This document shows, one piece after another, positions 1 through 7,859 of a DNA stretch of 64,000 bases (positions within the stretch are counted from its first letter, which is position 1; each line of letters starts with the position of its first letter). Under the pieces are notes generated by a model that saw only the letters and a program-made list of their open reading frames with translations, ran no database searches and was not told where the DNA came from. Origin of the DNA: Paenisporosarcina sp. OV554 (lineage in GTDB: Bacteria; Bacillota; Bacilli; Bacillales_A; Planococcaceae); NCBI RefSeq assembly GCF_003058165.1, contig NZ_QBUC01000010.1, positions 1 through 64,000 of the forward strand, read 5' to 3'. Position numbers and translations under genes: made by a program.

Positions 1-15
1 ATGTTACTTTATACT

Positions 16-156
16 TGGAGGATCAATCCGCAAAACATCTATTCAATCGCTGAACCCAGTTGTATAGGACACACCATAGGTTGACATAACACGCGGATGA
101 GGAAGTATTCGACTATATTACTCCATAAGATTCGGCTGCCTTACATGGCAGCAGAT
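16..156. repeat. Long island repeat L, copy 1, with GCTGCC hairpin
   Basis: The stretch begins with GAGGATCAATCCGCAAAACA, continues to AGGTTGACATAACA and GAGGAAGTATTCGAC, and ends in a GGCTGCC/GGCAGC hairpin at 138-156. The same ordered blocks recur near 10,969, 11,530, 13,598, 14,104, 15,028 and, in part, 15,780. No coding sequence is seen in it. Bases 157-300 hold only AT-rich sequence and no clear promoter. Confidence 0.75.
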
Positions 157-300
157 AAAAAAAGTATTTATTCTAGTAATCGTTTTAATTTCAACGACAA
201 AAAAATCATGTTGAGTTGCTTTGGTAGTAAAATTGTAAAAGTATGGTATAAATGTTATTGTTAAATAATAAAATAAAAAGGGGTTCTATAGCTTGGGCAA

Positions 301-693
301 TTGCACTTTGGGTACTGTAATATGTTAGACGAATTAAATAAATTGAAATATCATCAAAAATTATTGCTTACAATAGCATTGGATAAAGAGCCTGAACAAT
401 ATACCTATTTTCACTTCATTATAAATCATGATTTAAGCGAAAAAGATTCAAAGGTAACTTTCGATATACTTCATGCTTTAGGAGATAAAAGGGAAGGTAT
501 TTACCAAAAAGGTAAATATCAAGAAGTCATTGCATCATTGTTAGGAGATAATCCTTCAGTGTCCATGGACACTTTTGAAAATGCATTGTTACATGTAAAT
601 ATTGATGTGAACCCTATTTATCTAATTAAATCCTTGAGAGATCAATATATTCAAGTTGATTTATGTAATTATCTATTAGAAGAAACAAAGTAA
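301..693 (+). CDS. Small hypothetical protein, DUF1878-like
   Basis: A protein of 130 residues from the TTG at 301, or 123 from the ATG at 322. It is soluble, acidic and helix-rich, with no signal peptide or membrane segment. The opening (LNKLKYHQKLLL, then FHFIINHDLSEKD) resembles the short DUF1878 proteins of bacilli, whose function is unknown; this is recalled by pattern only. AAAGGGG at 277-283 is the best ribosome site but lies 17 bases before the TTG and 38 before the ATG, so the start is unsettled. It is the only plus-strand gene in the first 5 kb and ends in its own terminator. Confidence 0.5.
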   Translation: MHFGYCNMLDELNKLKYHQKLLLTIALDKEPEQYTYFHFIINHDLSEKDSKVTFDILHALGDKREGIYQKGKYQEVIASLLGDNPSVSMDTFENALLHVNIDVNPIYLIKSLRDQYIQVDLCNYLLEETK

Positions 694-709
694 AGACAGC
701 AAAACCGTA

Positions 710-740
710 AAGCCAACTCAGAAACGAGTTGGCTTTTTTT
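710..740 (+). terminator. Rho-independent terminator of the 301 gene
   Basis: AAGCCAACTC at 710-719 pairs with GAGTTGGCTT at 726-735 around a 6-base loop, followed by a run of T. The stem starts 17 bases after the TAA of the upstream gene. Confidence 0.9.
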
Positions 741-823
741 GTGTTAGAAGTTTGGGGGATTGCCACCCGTTACTTAAATAAAAAAGTAAGTTAAGTAACC
801 TATTTTTGTGGTTCTTGGGACGT

Positions 824-1480
824 CTAATCTTCTGCATTTGTATAATTTGTTATGTTAAATTGAAATAATTCAGTATCAAAGTTATTTTTTTCTATAACGT
901 CAATTGCTAGTTTTTGTACTTCTTTTCTGGTCTTTTCATCGACCTTATCGGGTGCTAATACTAAACTTATTTCAACGTTTTTATCTGACGAAACTTCACC
1001 TTGTACAGCAATATCAAAGCCTTTTTCGCTCAAGGTTTGCATTATGTCTCCCATTAAATCATTATAACTTAGCCTTTGTGAAAAACGATTTCCTTCTTTC
1101 TCTGAATTATAAAAACTAGTTACGTTAAATTGAAATAATTCAGAATCAAAATCATTTTGTTTAATAACGTCAGTTGCTATTTGTTGTATTTCTTTTTTGG
1201 TCTTTTCATCAACGTCTTCGGTTCCTAATTTTACTATTACTTCAATATTTTCATTAGGTAAAACAGCATGGTCTAAAACAAATCCATAATTTTCGTCATG
1301 TAAACTTCTGCTTATTTGACCCATTAGATTATCTAATTCATGTTTTTCTTCCTTGGATAAATGTGAACCATGATTAATATCTTCTTTTACTTTTCCTGAA
1401 GCCGTGATGTATATAAACATCGATGCTATTACTAGTAAAAGTGAACCAAAGCCGATTACAATAAGTTTTCCTTTTTTCAC
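824..1480 (-). CDS. Membrane-anchored protein with an internal duplication
   Basis: A protein of 218 residues starting at GTG 1480, five bases after GGAGGTG. Residues 7-28 form one N-terminal membrane segment; the rest should lie outside the cell. The outer part is two related blocks of about 75 residues (about 50-125 and 141-214). Both run from an LMG motif to VDEKT(K/R)KE(I/V)Q, VI(K/E)(Q/K)N(D/N)FD and ELFQFN(V/I)T. The repeats are similar enough to suggest a recent duplication. I do not recognise the family; a DUF4030-like Bacillus surface protein is possible. It stands alone between repeats with no partner gene. Confidence 0.7.
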   Translation of the reverse strand: MKKGKLIVIGFGSLLLVIASMFIYITASGKVKEDINHGSHLSKEEKHELDNLMGQISRSLHDENYGFVLDHAVLPNENIEVIVKLGTEDVDEKTKKEIQQIATDVIKQNDFDSELFQFNVTSFYNSEKEGNRFSQRLSYNDLMGDIMQTLSEKGFDIAVQGEVSSDKNVEISLVLAPDKVDEKTRKEVQKLAIDVIEKNNFDTELFQFNITNYTNAED

Positions 1481-1582
1481 ACAGACACCTCCCTTATTAG
1501 GCTACGCCTGTAAGAAAAGGAATATAACTGATTAATTTTTTTCTTAAAAAAATCCTGTAAAAGAATCTAAAAATAATTCCTT

Positions 1583-1677
1583 ATTCCACTAAACTCCCCG
1601 TTAGTTTAATAAGAAAAAGAGATGCTAAGCAACCCGATGACCTTCAACTACAGCACCTGTTAGTTTAAGAAGGAAGG
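1583..1677. repeat. Two degenerate palindromes P between small genes
   Basis: Two units, CACTAAAC..CCCGTTAGTTTAATAAG near 1587-1612 and TTCAACTACAGC..TGTTAGTTTAAG near 1650-1674, share the palindrome that recurs through the first 16 kb (TTCAACTAA, 7-9 base spacer, TTAGTTGAA). They flank AAGAGATGCTAAGCAACCC, also seen in variant form near 6,730. Confidence 0.6.
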
Positions 1678-1731
1678 ACCTAAAAAGTACACTTCTATCT
1701 TTTCTACATAATCTAAAAGCCCTGAAATAGT

Positions 1732-2313
1732 TTAAGATTTGATTACTTGTATTTTATACGAAATATCTTTTACTAAGAGTTTGAAATCCTTGGATGCTAA
1801 TAAATTTTCTAACTCAGTTTTCAAATCTTCGCTGGATAATTCATTGTTCTCAGAAATAGTAATTTTAATTACTGGTTCTGGTTCAATAGAAGGATAATAA
1901 ATTTGAACTCCTTTATAATTTTTTTCCTTTATATAATCGTATACAATACCATTAATCTCCAACATAGTATGTTCTTTCTCTAACTCTTGTATGTCTTTCT
2001 TAAAAACTACAATATTGTATTGTCTCAAATCTGATTTATCTAAACTTTTCCCTAAATATTCCCTTAGTTCCTGTTCACTTTTGGTTTCGTCCATTCCAAT
2101 CCTTATCGTAGGAAATGTACCGCCATCACCTTGTTCAATGCTAGCGCTGAAAATACCGAATTTATCTGTTTCTGTTGCATTCTGTAGGACAGATGCAATA
2201 CGGTCAGTTTGCGATTCTCCATTGTTGGTATAAACGTCATCTTTGTTGATATAGACATTAAATATTAGAACAACGACAACAACTATCATTTAAACAGAAA
2301 TATACTTTTTCAT
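1732..2313 (-). pseudogene. Membrane-anchored protein gene with an early in-frame stop
   Basis: The ATG at 2313 has a good ribosome site (AAAGGTG) but the frame meets TAA after seven codons (MKKYISV). An ATG follows that stop at once in the same frame (TAAATG), and 185 codons run from it: a hydrophobic VVVVVLIF anchor and an acidic outer part. The natural protein was probably about 193 residues. Restart at the second ATG could still give nearly all of it, with a shortened anchor. The family is not recognised; size and layout resemble the 824-1480 protein upstream in the window. Confidence 0.65.
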
Positions 2314-2361
2314 AATATTACACCTTTTCTAATAATATTATCAGTTACCAAAATCGTCCAA

Positions 2362-2400
2362 TAATTTATTGGACTAACCTGCCCCGTTAGTTGAATAAAA
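2362..2400. repeat. Palindrome P copy
   Basis: GGACTAACC, a GCCCC spacer and GTTAGTTGAATAA form one copy of the dispersed island palindrome, placed between the broken membrane-protein gene and the ABC permease genes. Confidence 0.6.
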
Positions 2401-2478
2401 AAAAGAGATGTCTTTGCAGCTCCTTGATCGGAATATAAATCACAACCCCCTATCATCATAAACGTGAAATTCAGAAAA

Positions 2479-3768
2479 TCATTTAACTTTCAATTGATGG
2501 TACTTACCAAAGCTCAAAAGCCATAACACTAGGCCCGTCAAACCAAGTGCCAGGAGTCCATTTTGGAGGGTGTATCGGTTATCGACTAGTAGCACACGAT
2601 TCTCCTGCGTGAGAATACGGTGAACATCTAGATACTGGAATGGATTCCATGGGGATGTGCCGACCATTGTCCCGATGAACAATACGCTGCCCGTGACCAG
2701 GAGTGTTGCCCCCGCATGCCGAATCCATAATGAAAGGAAGAAATAGACCGTATAGATGAAGAATACCATCAAAAGTGTCATCCATAGAGCCTGTATAAAG
2801 TAATCACTGAGCGAGATGAAATGGAACGTGTCATAGTCCCCATTGGGTACAGGTGTCCGGTTGCCAAAGGCACTCGGATCTGGACCATCATAGACCAGCA
2901 CTGGATATGCCAGACTTCCGATGCCCCGATCCATTAGACTGAGGCCAAGTGGAATCATGAGGATCATACCCGTAAAAAGGATCGTATGGATCAGGCTGAC
3001 CAGATACTTTGCGATGAACACCCGCCCCTTCGAGACCGGGAGTACCTGGAAAAAGTGCAGCCCTCTTTTTTTCCGCATGCTCTCACTCGAAACGCTGTTC
3101 CCAAACAGGAAGGCTCCGAGAAGAATCGTAATCGGGATTAAAAAGTATTGCGTGAATTGATATAAGATGTTCCACCCTACCGTCCCATACCGTTCCGTCA
3201 TCTGTTCCCATTGAGCAGCAGAATACCCTGTGAATTCATTATATAGAGTGGGCATGAGACTATTAAAAAAGACTTCCTGGGCTAGCGGTATTAGTCCTCT
3301 TTCAAGGAGTTGCTGTTTCTCTTCATAAGATGCGCGAAGGGTGAAGTGGTCGACACGCTGTTCCTCAATGCTGACTTGTGCCTCTTGAGGATTTTCAACA
3401 ACCAGTTGCATCCCTTCTAGATCCGCTGAGTAAATATAATCCCAGTCGCCGCTGTCATAGGCGATTTTCAATTCCTCATATTTCTTTATACTCTTTGCAA
3501 AACGGTCCGCCATGAAGGCCTGTTCGTCAGCAGTCGCTGCGTCTCCCTCCTGTTTTGCCTTTACTGCAGTAGCATCTGCCTCGGCTGCCCACTGATGGAA
3601 TTGGTCGATTCGATTTTGAATCAGATTTTGATTCGTCTCTTCCATATCACGGGCCGCCTCTTTGTTGAACAAATAGAGTGCACTGATAGCAAAGATACAG
3701 ATGAATATGGCAATCCAGGTGCCCTTACGTTTCCAGATTTTTTTCACTTCAAAACGAAATGTGTGCAT
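2479..3768 (-). CDS. ABC-2 type transporter permease
   Basis: A protein of 429 residues with one N-terminal membrane segment (about 16-36), a long charged extracellular loop (about 40-190) and a cluster of membrane segments in the second half, the layout of large ABC-2 exporter permeases. ATG 3768 is preferred over an earlier GTG because AGAGGTG sits six bases upstream. One base separates it from the previous gene's stop, so the two are translated together. It should pair with the 3770-4867 permease in the membrane, powered by the ATPase at 4864-5400. Since that ATPase is beheaded, the exporter is probably dead. The substrate is unknown. Confidence 0.8.
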   Translation of the reverse strand: MHTFRFEVKKIWKRKGTWIAIFICIFAISALYLFNKEAARDMEETNQNLIQNRIDQFHQWAAEADATAVKAKQEGDAATADEQAFMADRFAKSIKKYEELKIAYDSGDWDYIYSADLEGMQLVVENPQEAQVSIEEQRVDHFTLRASYEEKQQLLERGLIPLAQEVFFNSLMPTLYNEFTGYSAAQWEQMTERYGTVGWNILYQFTQYFLIPITILLGAFLFGNSVSSESMRKKRGLHFFQVLPVSKGRVFIAKYLVSLIHTILFTGMILMIPLGLSLMDRGIGSLAYPVLVYDGPDPSAFGNRTPVPNGDYDTFHFISLSDYFIQALWMTLLMVFFIYTVYFFLSLWIRHAGATLLVTGSVLFIGTMVGTSPWNPFQYLDVHRILTQENRVLLVDNRYTLQNGLLALGLTGLVLWLLSFGKYHQLKVK

Positions 3769-3769
3769 C

Positions 3770-4867
3770 TTACACACCTCTCTTTCGATTGATTGATAGT
3801 GTCCCCATCACTAGGAGTGCGATGGAAAATAGAAGGAGAAGATAGATCCTCCATTGCGTTGAATACTGATCAATCAAGGTTTGTTGAACTTGCAGTGCAG
3901 ATAACGGATTCCATTGGAAAGGTCCTCCATTTATCACAAGCAAAGCTCCTCCTGCCACCACCAGAATGGCAATCAAATAGCTGAGCAGCGTAGACCGGAA
4001 CGTATAGCCGATGAACCAGCCGAATGTCAGAACCAAAATAAGAGCCATTCCTCCTAGAACCAGTCCATTCTGTATCACATCTGCAATCTGAATCCAGTTC
4101 CCTTCCACTTCTGCGAACGGATAAGCTGACTGGTTCTCCAAAGCATCTGTGAACTGTGACGCAAGGGTATAGGCAGAGACTGTGACGATTGTCAGCCACA
4201 CCACCCCTGCGACCAGAAAACTGCCGAGTTTGATGAGCATATAACGCGCTCGTGAAAAAGGTAGGGTATAAACGAGTCGAATATTCTTTTCCTCGTATTC
4301 CCCTGTCACTGATGACAGAAGGATGAGCAAAAGTGCCAAAAATCCAAAACCTGTTAATGCATAGGACAGGACCAGCTGAGTAAAGAGGAGTGGTTGTATT
4401 GTCAACTTGAGGTCTTCCTTCGGCAACCCTTCCCGAATCAGCTGGTCATTGAGTCGTGTCACTCGGTCCATCTCTGATTCACTCAAATAAAATGTCCCGT
4501 CAAGAGCCTTATATTGTTTGGCCGTTTGGTAGAGCGTATTCTCCGTCGTCAATTCGTCCATTGAATGCTGAGACTGGATAGCATTGACCACCTCATTTAT
4601 TTGCGAATAAACCATACTGCCAATCCGCACTTGTTCCTCAAGCTCAGGAGAAGGATTGTCTTCTAACACTTTTCTGTTCCCCTCCAGCTCCATCGAAACA
4701 TCTCGTGCGAACTTACTGAAGTAGGTAATTTTCTCCGCCCGGACACTTTCTTGCTGCCAAAAGTTGCGGACAAATAGAAGGGTGACTGCAATTATCGAGA
4801 AAACAAGAAAATAGAGAAACAGCTTTGAGCGGAATAGTTTTTTAAACTCAAATAACAGCAGACTCAT
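3770..4867 (-). CDS. ABC-2 type transporter permease
   Basis: A protein of 365 residues with the same layout as its downstream partner: membrane segment at about 13-33, a long outer loop rich in Glu and Gln, then five or so membrane segments from residue 165. The cytoplasmic stretch GEYEEKNIRLVYTLPFSRARY is typical of ABC-2 permeases of the bacteriocin or lantibiotic export type. ATG 4867 overlaps the ATPase stop by four bases (ATGA), a sign of coupled translation. GAGGTTGG upstream is the ribosome site. Codons look normal, so this gene decays, if at all, only through loss of its operon promoter. Confidence 0.8.
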   Translation of the reverse strand: MSLLLFEFKKLFRSKLFLYFLVFSIIAVTLLFVRNFWQQESVRAEKITYFSKFARDVSMELEGNRKVLEDNPSPELEEQVRIGSMVYSQINEVVNAIQSQHSMDELTTENTLYQTAKQYKALDGTFYLSESEMDRVTRLNDQLIREGLPKEDLKLTIQPLLFTQLVLSYALTGFGFLALLLILLSSVTGEYEEKNIRLVYTLPFSRARYMLIKLGSFLVAGVVWLTIVTVSAYTLASQFTDALENQSAYPFAEVEGNWIQIADVIQNGLVLGGMALILVLTFGWFIGYTFRSTLLSYLIAILVVAGGALLVINGGPFQWNPLSALQVQQTLIDQYSTQWRIYLLLLFSIALLVMGTLSINRKRGV

Positions 4868-5400
4868 ACGCCAACCTCATCTTTATGGAAGATTTCTTCG
4901 TAAAGAGTTTCAGAACCACTCGTCACTTTATCCATGTCTAGGACCGTTATTCCTTCCTCATGCAACAAAGCCAAGATTGGAGCCAGATGATGCGTTTTCG
5001 TCTCTACATGGATTAGACCTTTATCGAACCATGTTTTCTCCCCATATCCTTGTATCAGCGCAAATCCACTTTCACTGTTAACAACCCTTAGACGGTAGAC
5101 GATTCGCTCGTGTTCAGATGTATCCACAAGAGTCAACTTCCCATCCTTTAGGAAGAGCACCTTATTCGTGACTTTGTCCACCTCGGCCAGATTATGTGAA
5201 GACAATACTATCGTCGCCCCTTCACTTGCAAGCTCCCCGAGTATTTTTCTTATTAAGATCGCACTTGACGGATCAAGTCCATTGAGCGGTTCATCAAGCA
5301 AGATCACTTTCGGTTGAGGCAAGATGGAAATCGCCAGAAGGAGGTGCTGTTTCATTCCTAATGAATAGTCACCCACCTTCTTTTTGAGATAGCTTTCCAT
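4864..5400 (-). pseudogene. ABC transporter ATPase, 5' half missing
   Basis: Only the second half of an ABC ATPase is left, 178 residues against about 290-310 in the family. Present are the signature YSLGMKQ, Walker B (VILLDEPLNGLD) and the switch His (VLSSHN), then the C-terminal regulatory part. Walker A and the Q-loop are absent, so ATP cannot be bound normally. The break lies at about 5,400, where sequence joins a truncated IS110 transposase on the other strand. No ATPase 5' half is found beyond the transposase, which points to a deletion after insertion. Confidence 0.85.
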
Positions 5401-5402
5401 AT

Positions 5403-6557
5403 AACACCCTGAAAAAATGTCAGTTGGAGAAGGAAATTGCGCACACGCGTCCGGAATTTATGGAACTTAAAAAGATTATCGATGACTTAATTGACGGATA
5501 TGAAGAACAGCCTCATATCGTATTTGAATCTACAGGAGTCTATTCCAGAACACTGGAACGTTTCATGCAAGAGAACAACTACAGTTATTGTCTTTTAAAT
5601 CCCTTGGAAGCGAAACTTCAATGCGATTCCTTACGGATTCATAAAACGGACCGAAGTGATGCACATCAATTGGCACTCACACACTTTACTCACGAAAGAC
5701 GGATTGAAACAGAGTCAAATGATGTTTACCGTCAATTAAAACGATTATCGAGACACTACAGCGAATTGGATGATGAATTGAGCGTCACCCGCAGTCGGAT
5801 GCATAAGGTCGTTCAGGAAACATTTCCTGAACTTGAGAAAATCTTTACGACCAAATCTGAACTGTTCTTAAATGTGGCACAATTATACCCTCATCCAGAT
5901 CTCGTCTTGAATCATTCAAAAACAATTATTAAAAACCGAATACTTTCAAATACAAATAAACGAATGTCAGTAAACAAAGCTGAGGAAAAAGCTGTTGAAT
6001 TAATTGAGGCTGCAAAGCAATCTTACCCAGCCGCGTCTTCAACTGACGTGGTTTGTGATCAAGTTCGTGTATATGCGAAACGGTTTCAGGAGCTTCTCCT
6101 TCAGAAAGAACAATGTATCGGCAAGATGGAGTCGTTGGCCGAAAGGCTTGAAGAGTATGGCATATTACGTAGTATCCCAGCAATTGGAGCTAACACAGCT
6201 GTCAGAATGATAGCAGAAATTGGAGACATTCGGAGATTTGACAACAACAGACAACTGAATGCCTATACCGGGATTGATATCAGGCGGTACCAATCCGGGA
6301 AGTTTATAGCAAAAGATAAAATTAATAAACGCGGCAATAAGCACCTACGTAAAATTATGTATCTAAGTGTTCAGAATATGATTAAACAGCGACGATTCGG
6401 TGGAAATCACTTTGTTGAGTACTACGATAAATTAAAAACGCAACCCTACAACAAATGTCATAAGGTTGCCTCCATCGCATGTGTAAACAAGTTATTGAAG
6501 ACGGTCTTCTTTCTTGTCACACATAATCAAAACTACGACTACAGGTTAGCCCCCTAG
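5403..6557 (+). pseudogene. IS110-family transposase, 5' end missing
   Basis: From TTG 5424 the frame gives 377 residues of an IS110-family transposase, whose members have about 400-430. The N-terminal RuvC-like fold keeps Glu (VFESTGVY) and the Asp pair (KTDRSDA), and the C-terminal Tnp_IS110/IS116 part is complete (SIPAIG ... YTGIDIRRYQSGK, with the expected Ser). The first catalytic Asp, usually in a DVS or DIS motif near residue 10, is missing. The frame stays open back to 5403 without a start. The left end of the element, where IS110-group elements encode their bridge RNA, is also gone, so the copy should be immobile. Confidence 0.85.
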
Positions 6558-6584
6558 TACAGTCGTAGCAACAGTTTAACATAA

Positions 6585-6623
6585 AAAAGCCTTGTGAAAA
6601 AACGAAAAATCATTAGGCTTTAT
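6585..6623 (+). terminator. Possible terminator after the transposase
   Basis: AAAAGCCT at 6585-6592 can pair with AGGCTTT at 6615-6621 over a 22-base loop. The loop is long and the T run short, so this may instead be part of the right-end non-coding region of the insertion sequence. Confidence 0.35.
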
Positions 6624-6728
6624 TTGGTATGGTCCAATAATTAAAAGTATCAATCCACTTGAAATAATATCTTCAGAGATAAGGAATATAGGTTTCTAAG
6701 ATACTTGACTAATCGTAAGAAAGAGCTG

Positions 6729-6776
6729 CTTAAGTAGCCCAATGATCTTCGACTAAAGCACCCGTTAGTTGGTTAT
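6729..6776. repeat. GCTGCTT hairpin plus palindrome P
   Basis: GAGCTGCTTAAGTAGCCC is followed by TTCGACTAAAG, CACCC and GTTAGTTGG, the same hairpin-then-palindrome order seen at 12,110-12,165 and 15,300-15,357. The 560 bases between the transposase and the next gene hold this, a 39-codon frame at 6785-6904 and AT-rich sequence. Confidence 0.6.
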
Positions 6777-6784
6777 GATTTTTA

Positions 6785-6904
6785 CTAATCATCTGATTCC
6801 CCGAACAATTTTAGCCCAACAGCCCCCAGTGTAAGAGTAACTGCAATTATGGTTACAACAAATGTAGCTGGAATATTGATTAACTCCTTTACATAAGTTT
6901 TCAT
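6785..6904 (-). CDS. Possible 39-residue membrane peptide
   Basis: A frame of 39 codons from ATG 6904 to TAG 6785. A charged start (MKTYVKELINIP) is followed by one hydrophobic helix (residues 14-34) and an acidic tail (GESDD), a common layout for small bacterial membrane proteins. No ribosome site stands at the usual distance, so translation is doubtful. Family unknown. Confidence 0.35.
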   Translation of the reverse strand: MKTYVKELINIPATFVVTIIAVTLTLGAVGLKLFGESDD

Positions 6905-7095
6905 GAATCATAATAGATTTTAGACAAAAGGAAAAAAGCATCCCCTTTAAGATGCTTTCATTAAATCAGATCGTCCACTGGAAGGCTGGCATTCTCCTCC
7001 AGATTTGCAACTATTGCTTCGTTCTTTTAATCGATTCATTGCAGCGTCTCTTGTATCCAATATAAGGATTTCTGAATCATCTACCGCCGAACGAA

Positions 7096-7120
7096 AACCC
7101 GAAGGTTTTTGCCTTCGGAT
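7096..7120 (-). terminator. Terminator of the 7123-7673 gene
   Basis: CCGAAGG at 7099-7105 and CCTTCGG at 7112-7118 form a stem just after the stop of the minus-strand gene; reading that strand, GGGTTTTCGTT follows. Confidence 0.65.
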
Positions 7121-7122
7121 TC

Positions 7123-7673
7123 TTATTTATTATTCCATTTTTGTTCAAAGCGTGTAGCCTTCTCGCTAATCTCTGCATTTTTGCTAGCTTGTTCTATTCT
7201 TTTCTGTTCCTCTACTTCTTTTTGGAGCTGGACTTCTTTATTATCAATTTTCTTTCCTAAGTCTAAAATAGTTTCAGTGATCTGTTTACACCAACTTCCG
7301 TCTACATCCCATTTTACAACCGAGGTCCTATTGTGCTTGAACTCAATTTTGTCTTTGTTCCAGTCAACATGTAGTCCATGTGGTGCATCGTAAACAACAA
7401 ATTCTTCAGCACTATCCTTATCTAGCAGCGTGATTCTTAATGTCCAATCTGCCCACTCACTAAGATAGTAATAAACATTTTGATGCTCTAACTGAACCAT
7501 CCTTTGATTGTCTGTACCAAAGGACACTTTTACTGGTAAACCTATTTTTTCACCAGATTTAAGAACCCTTAAAATACTTTCAAGTGGAAGATTGACTTGC
7601 TTTAGTTGCTCTACTGGCTGTTTTACTGATTTTGCTACAGTTGGCTTCTCTTTTTAGATTTGAATAAAGACAA
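7123..7673 (-). pseudogene. Hypothetical cytoplasmic protein gene with a frameshift
   Basis: A TTG at 7673, five bases after AGGGGTG, starts a frame (MSLFKSKKR) that soon meets a stop. The next frame, open from just behind an A run at about 7,654, gives EKPTVAKSVKQPVEQ, then ILRVLKSGEKIGLPVKVSFGT and on to the stop at 7123. One missing A would explain the break; the joined protein would have about 183 residues. The C-terminus is a charged coiled coil (about the last 45 residues). An N-terminus rich in F and K is common among small phage or stress proteins of bacilli. Family not recognised. Confidence 0.6.
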
Positions 7674-7729
7674 TCCGACACCCCTAATATTTTTTTATAT
7701 AGATATATGCGAGATTTATGCAGAAAATA

Positions 7730-7752
7730 CCCCGGAGGTTTTCCTCCGGGGT
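7730..7752. terminator. Strong hairpin, possible terminator
   Basis: CCCCGGAGG at 7730-7738 and CCTCCGGGG at 7743-7751 form a perfect 9-bp stem with a TTTT loop. No long T run follows on either strand, so it may act only as an RNA fold or pause site. Confidence 0.5.
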
Positions 7753-7811
7753 TGCTTTAGCACCAGGTACCCGATCTTTACCCTATAGATTACGCCCATG
7801 CTGGGCGCACT

Positions 7812-7850
7812 AAAAACAGCGGACAATCATGTAGATTGTCCGCTGTTTCC
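7812..7850 (-). terminator. Terminator of the cell-wall-binding protein gene
   Basis: AAACAGCGGACAATC at 7814-7828 pairs with GATTGTCCGCTGTTT at 7834-7848 over a 5-base loop. Read on the minus strand it ends in GCTGTTTTTAG, ten bases past the stop of the 7860-10049 gene. Confidence 0.9.
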
Positions 7851-7859
7851 TGTTTCTCT

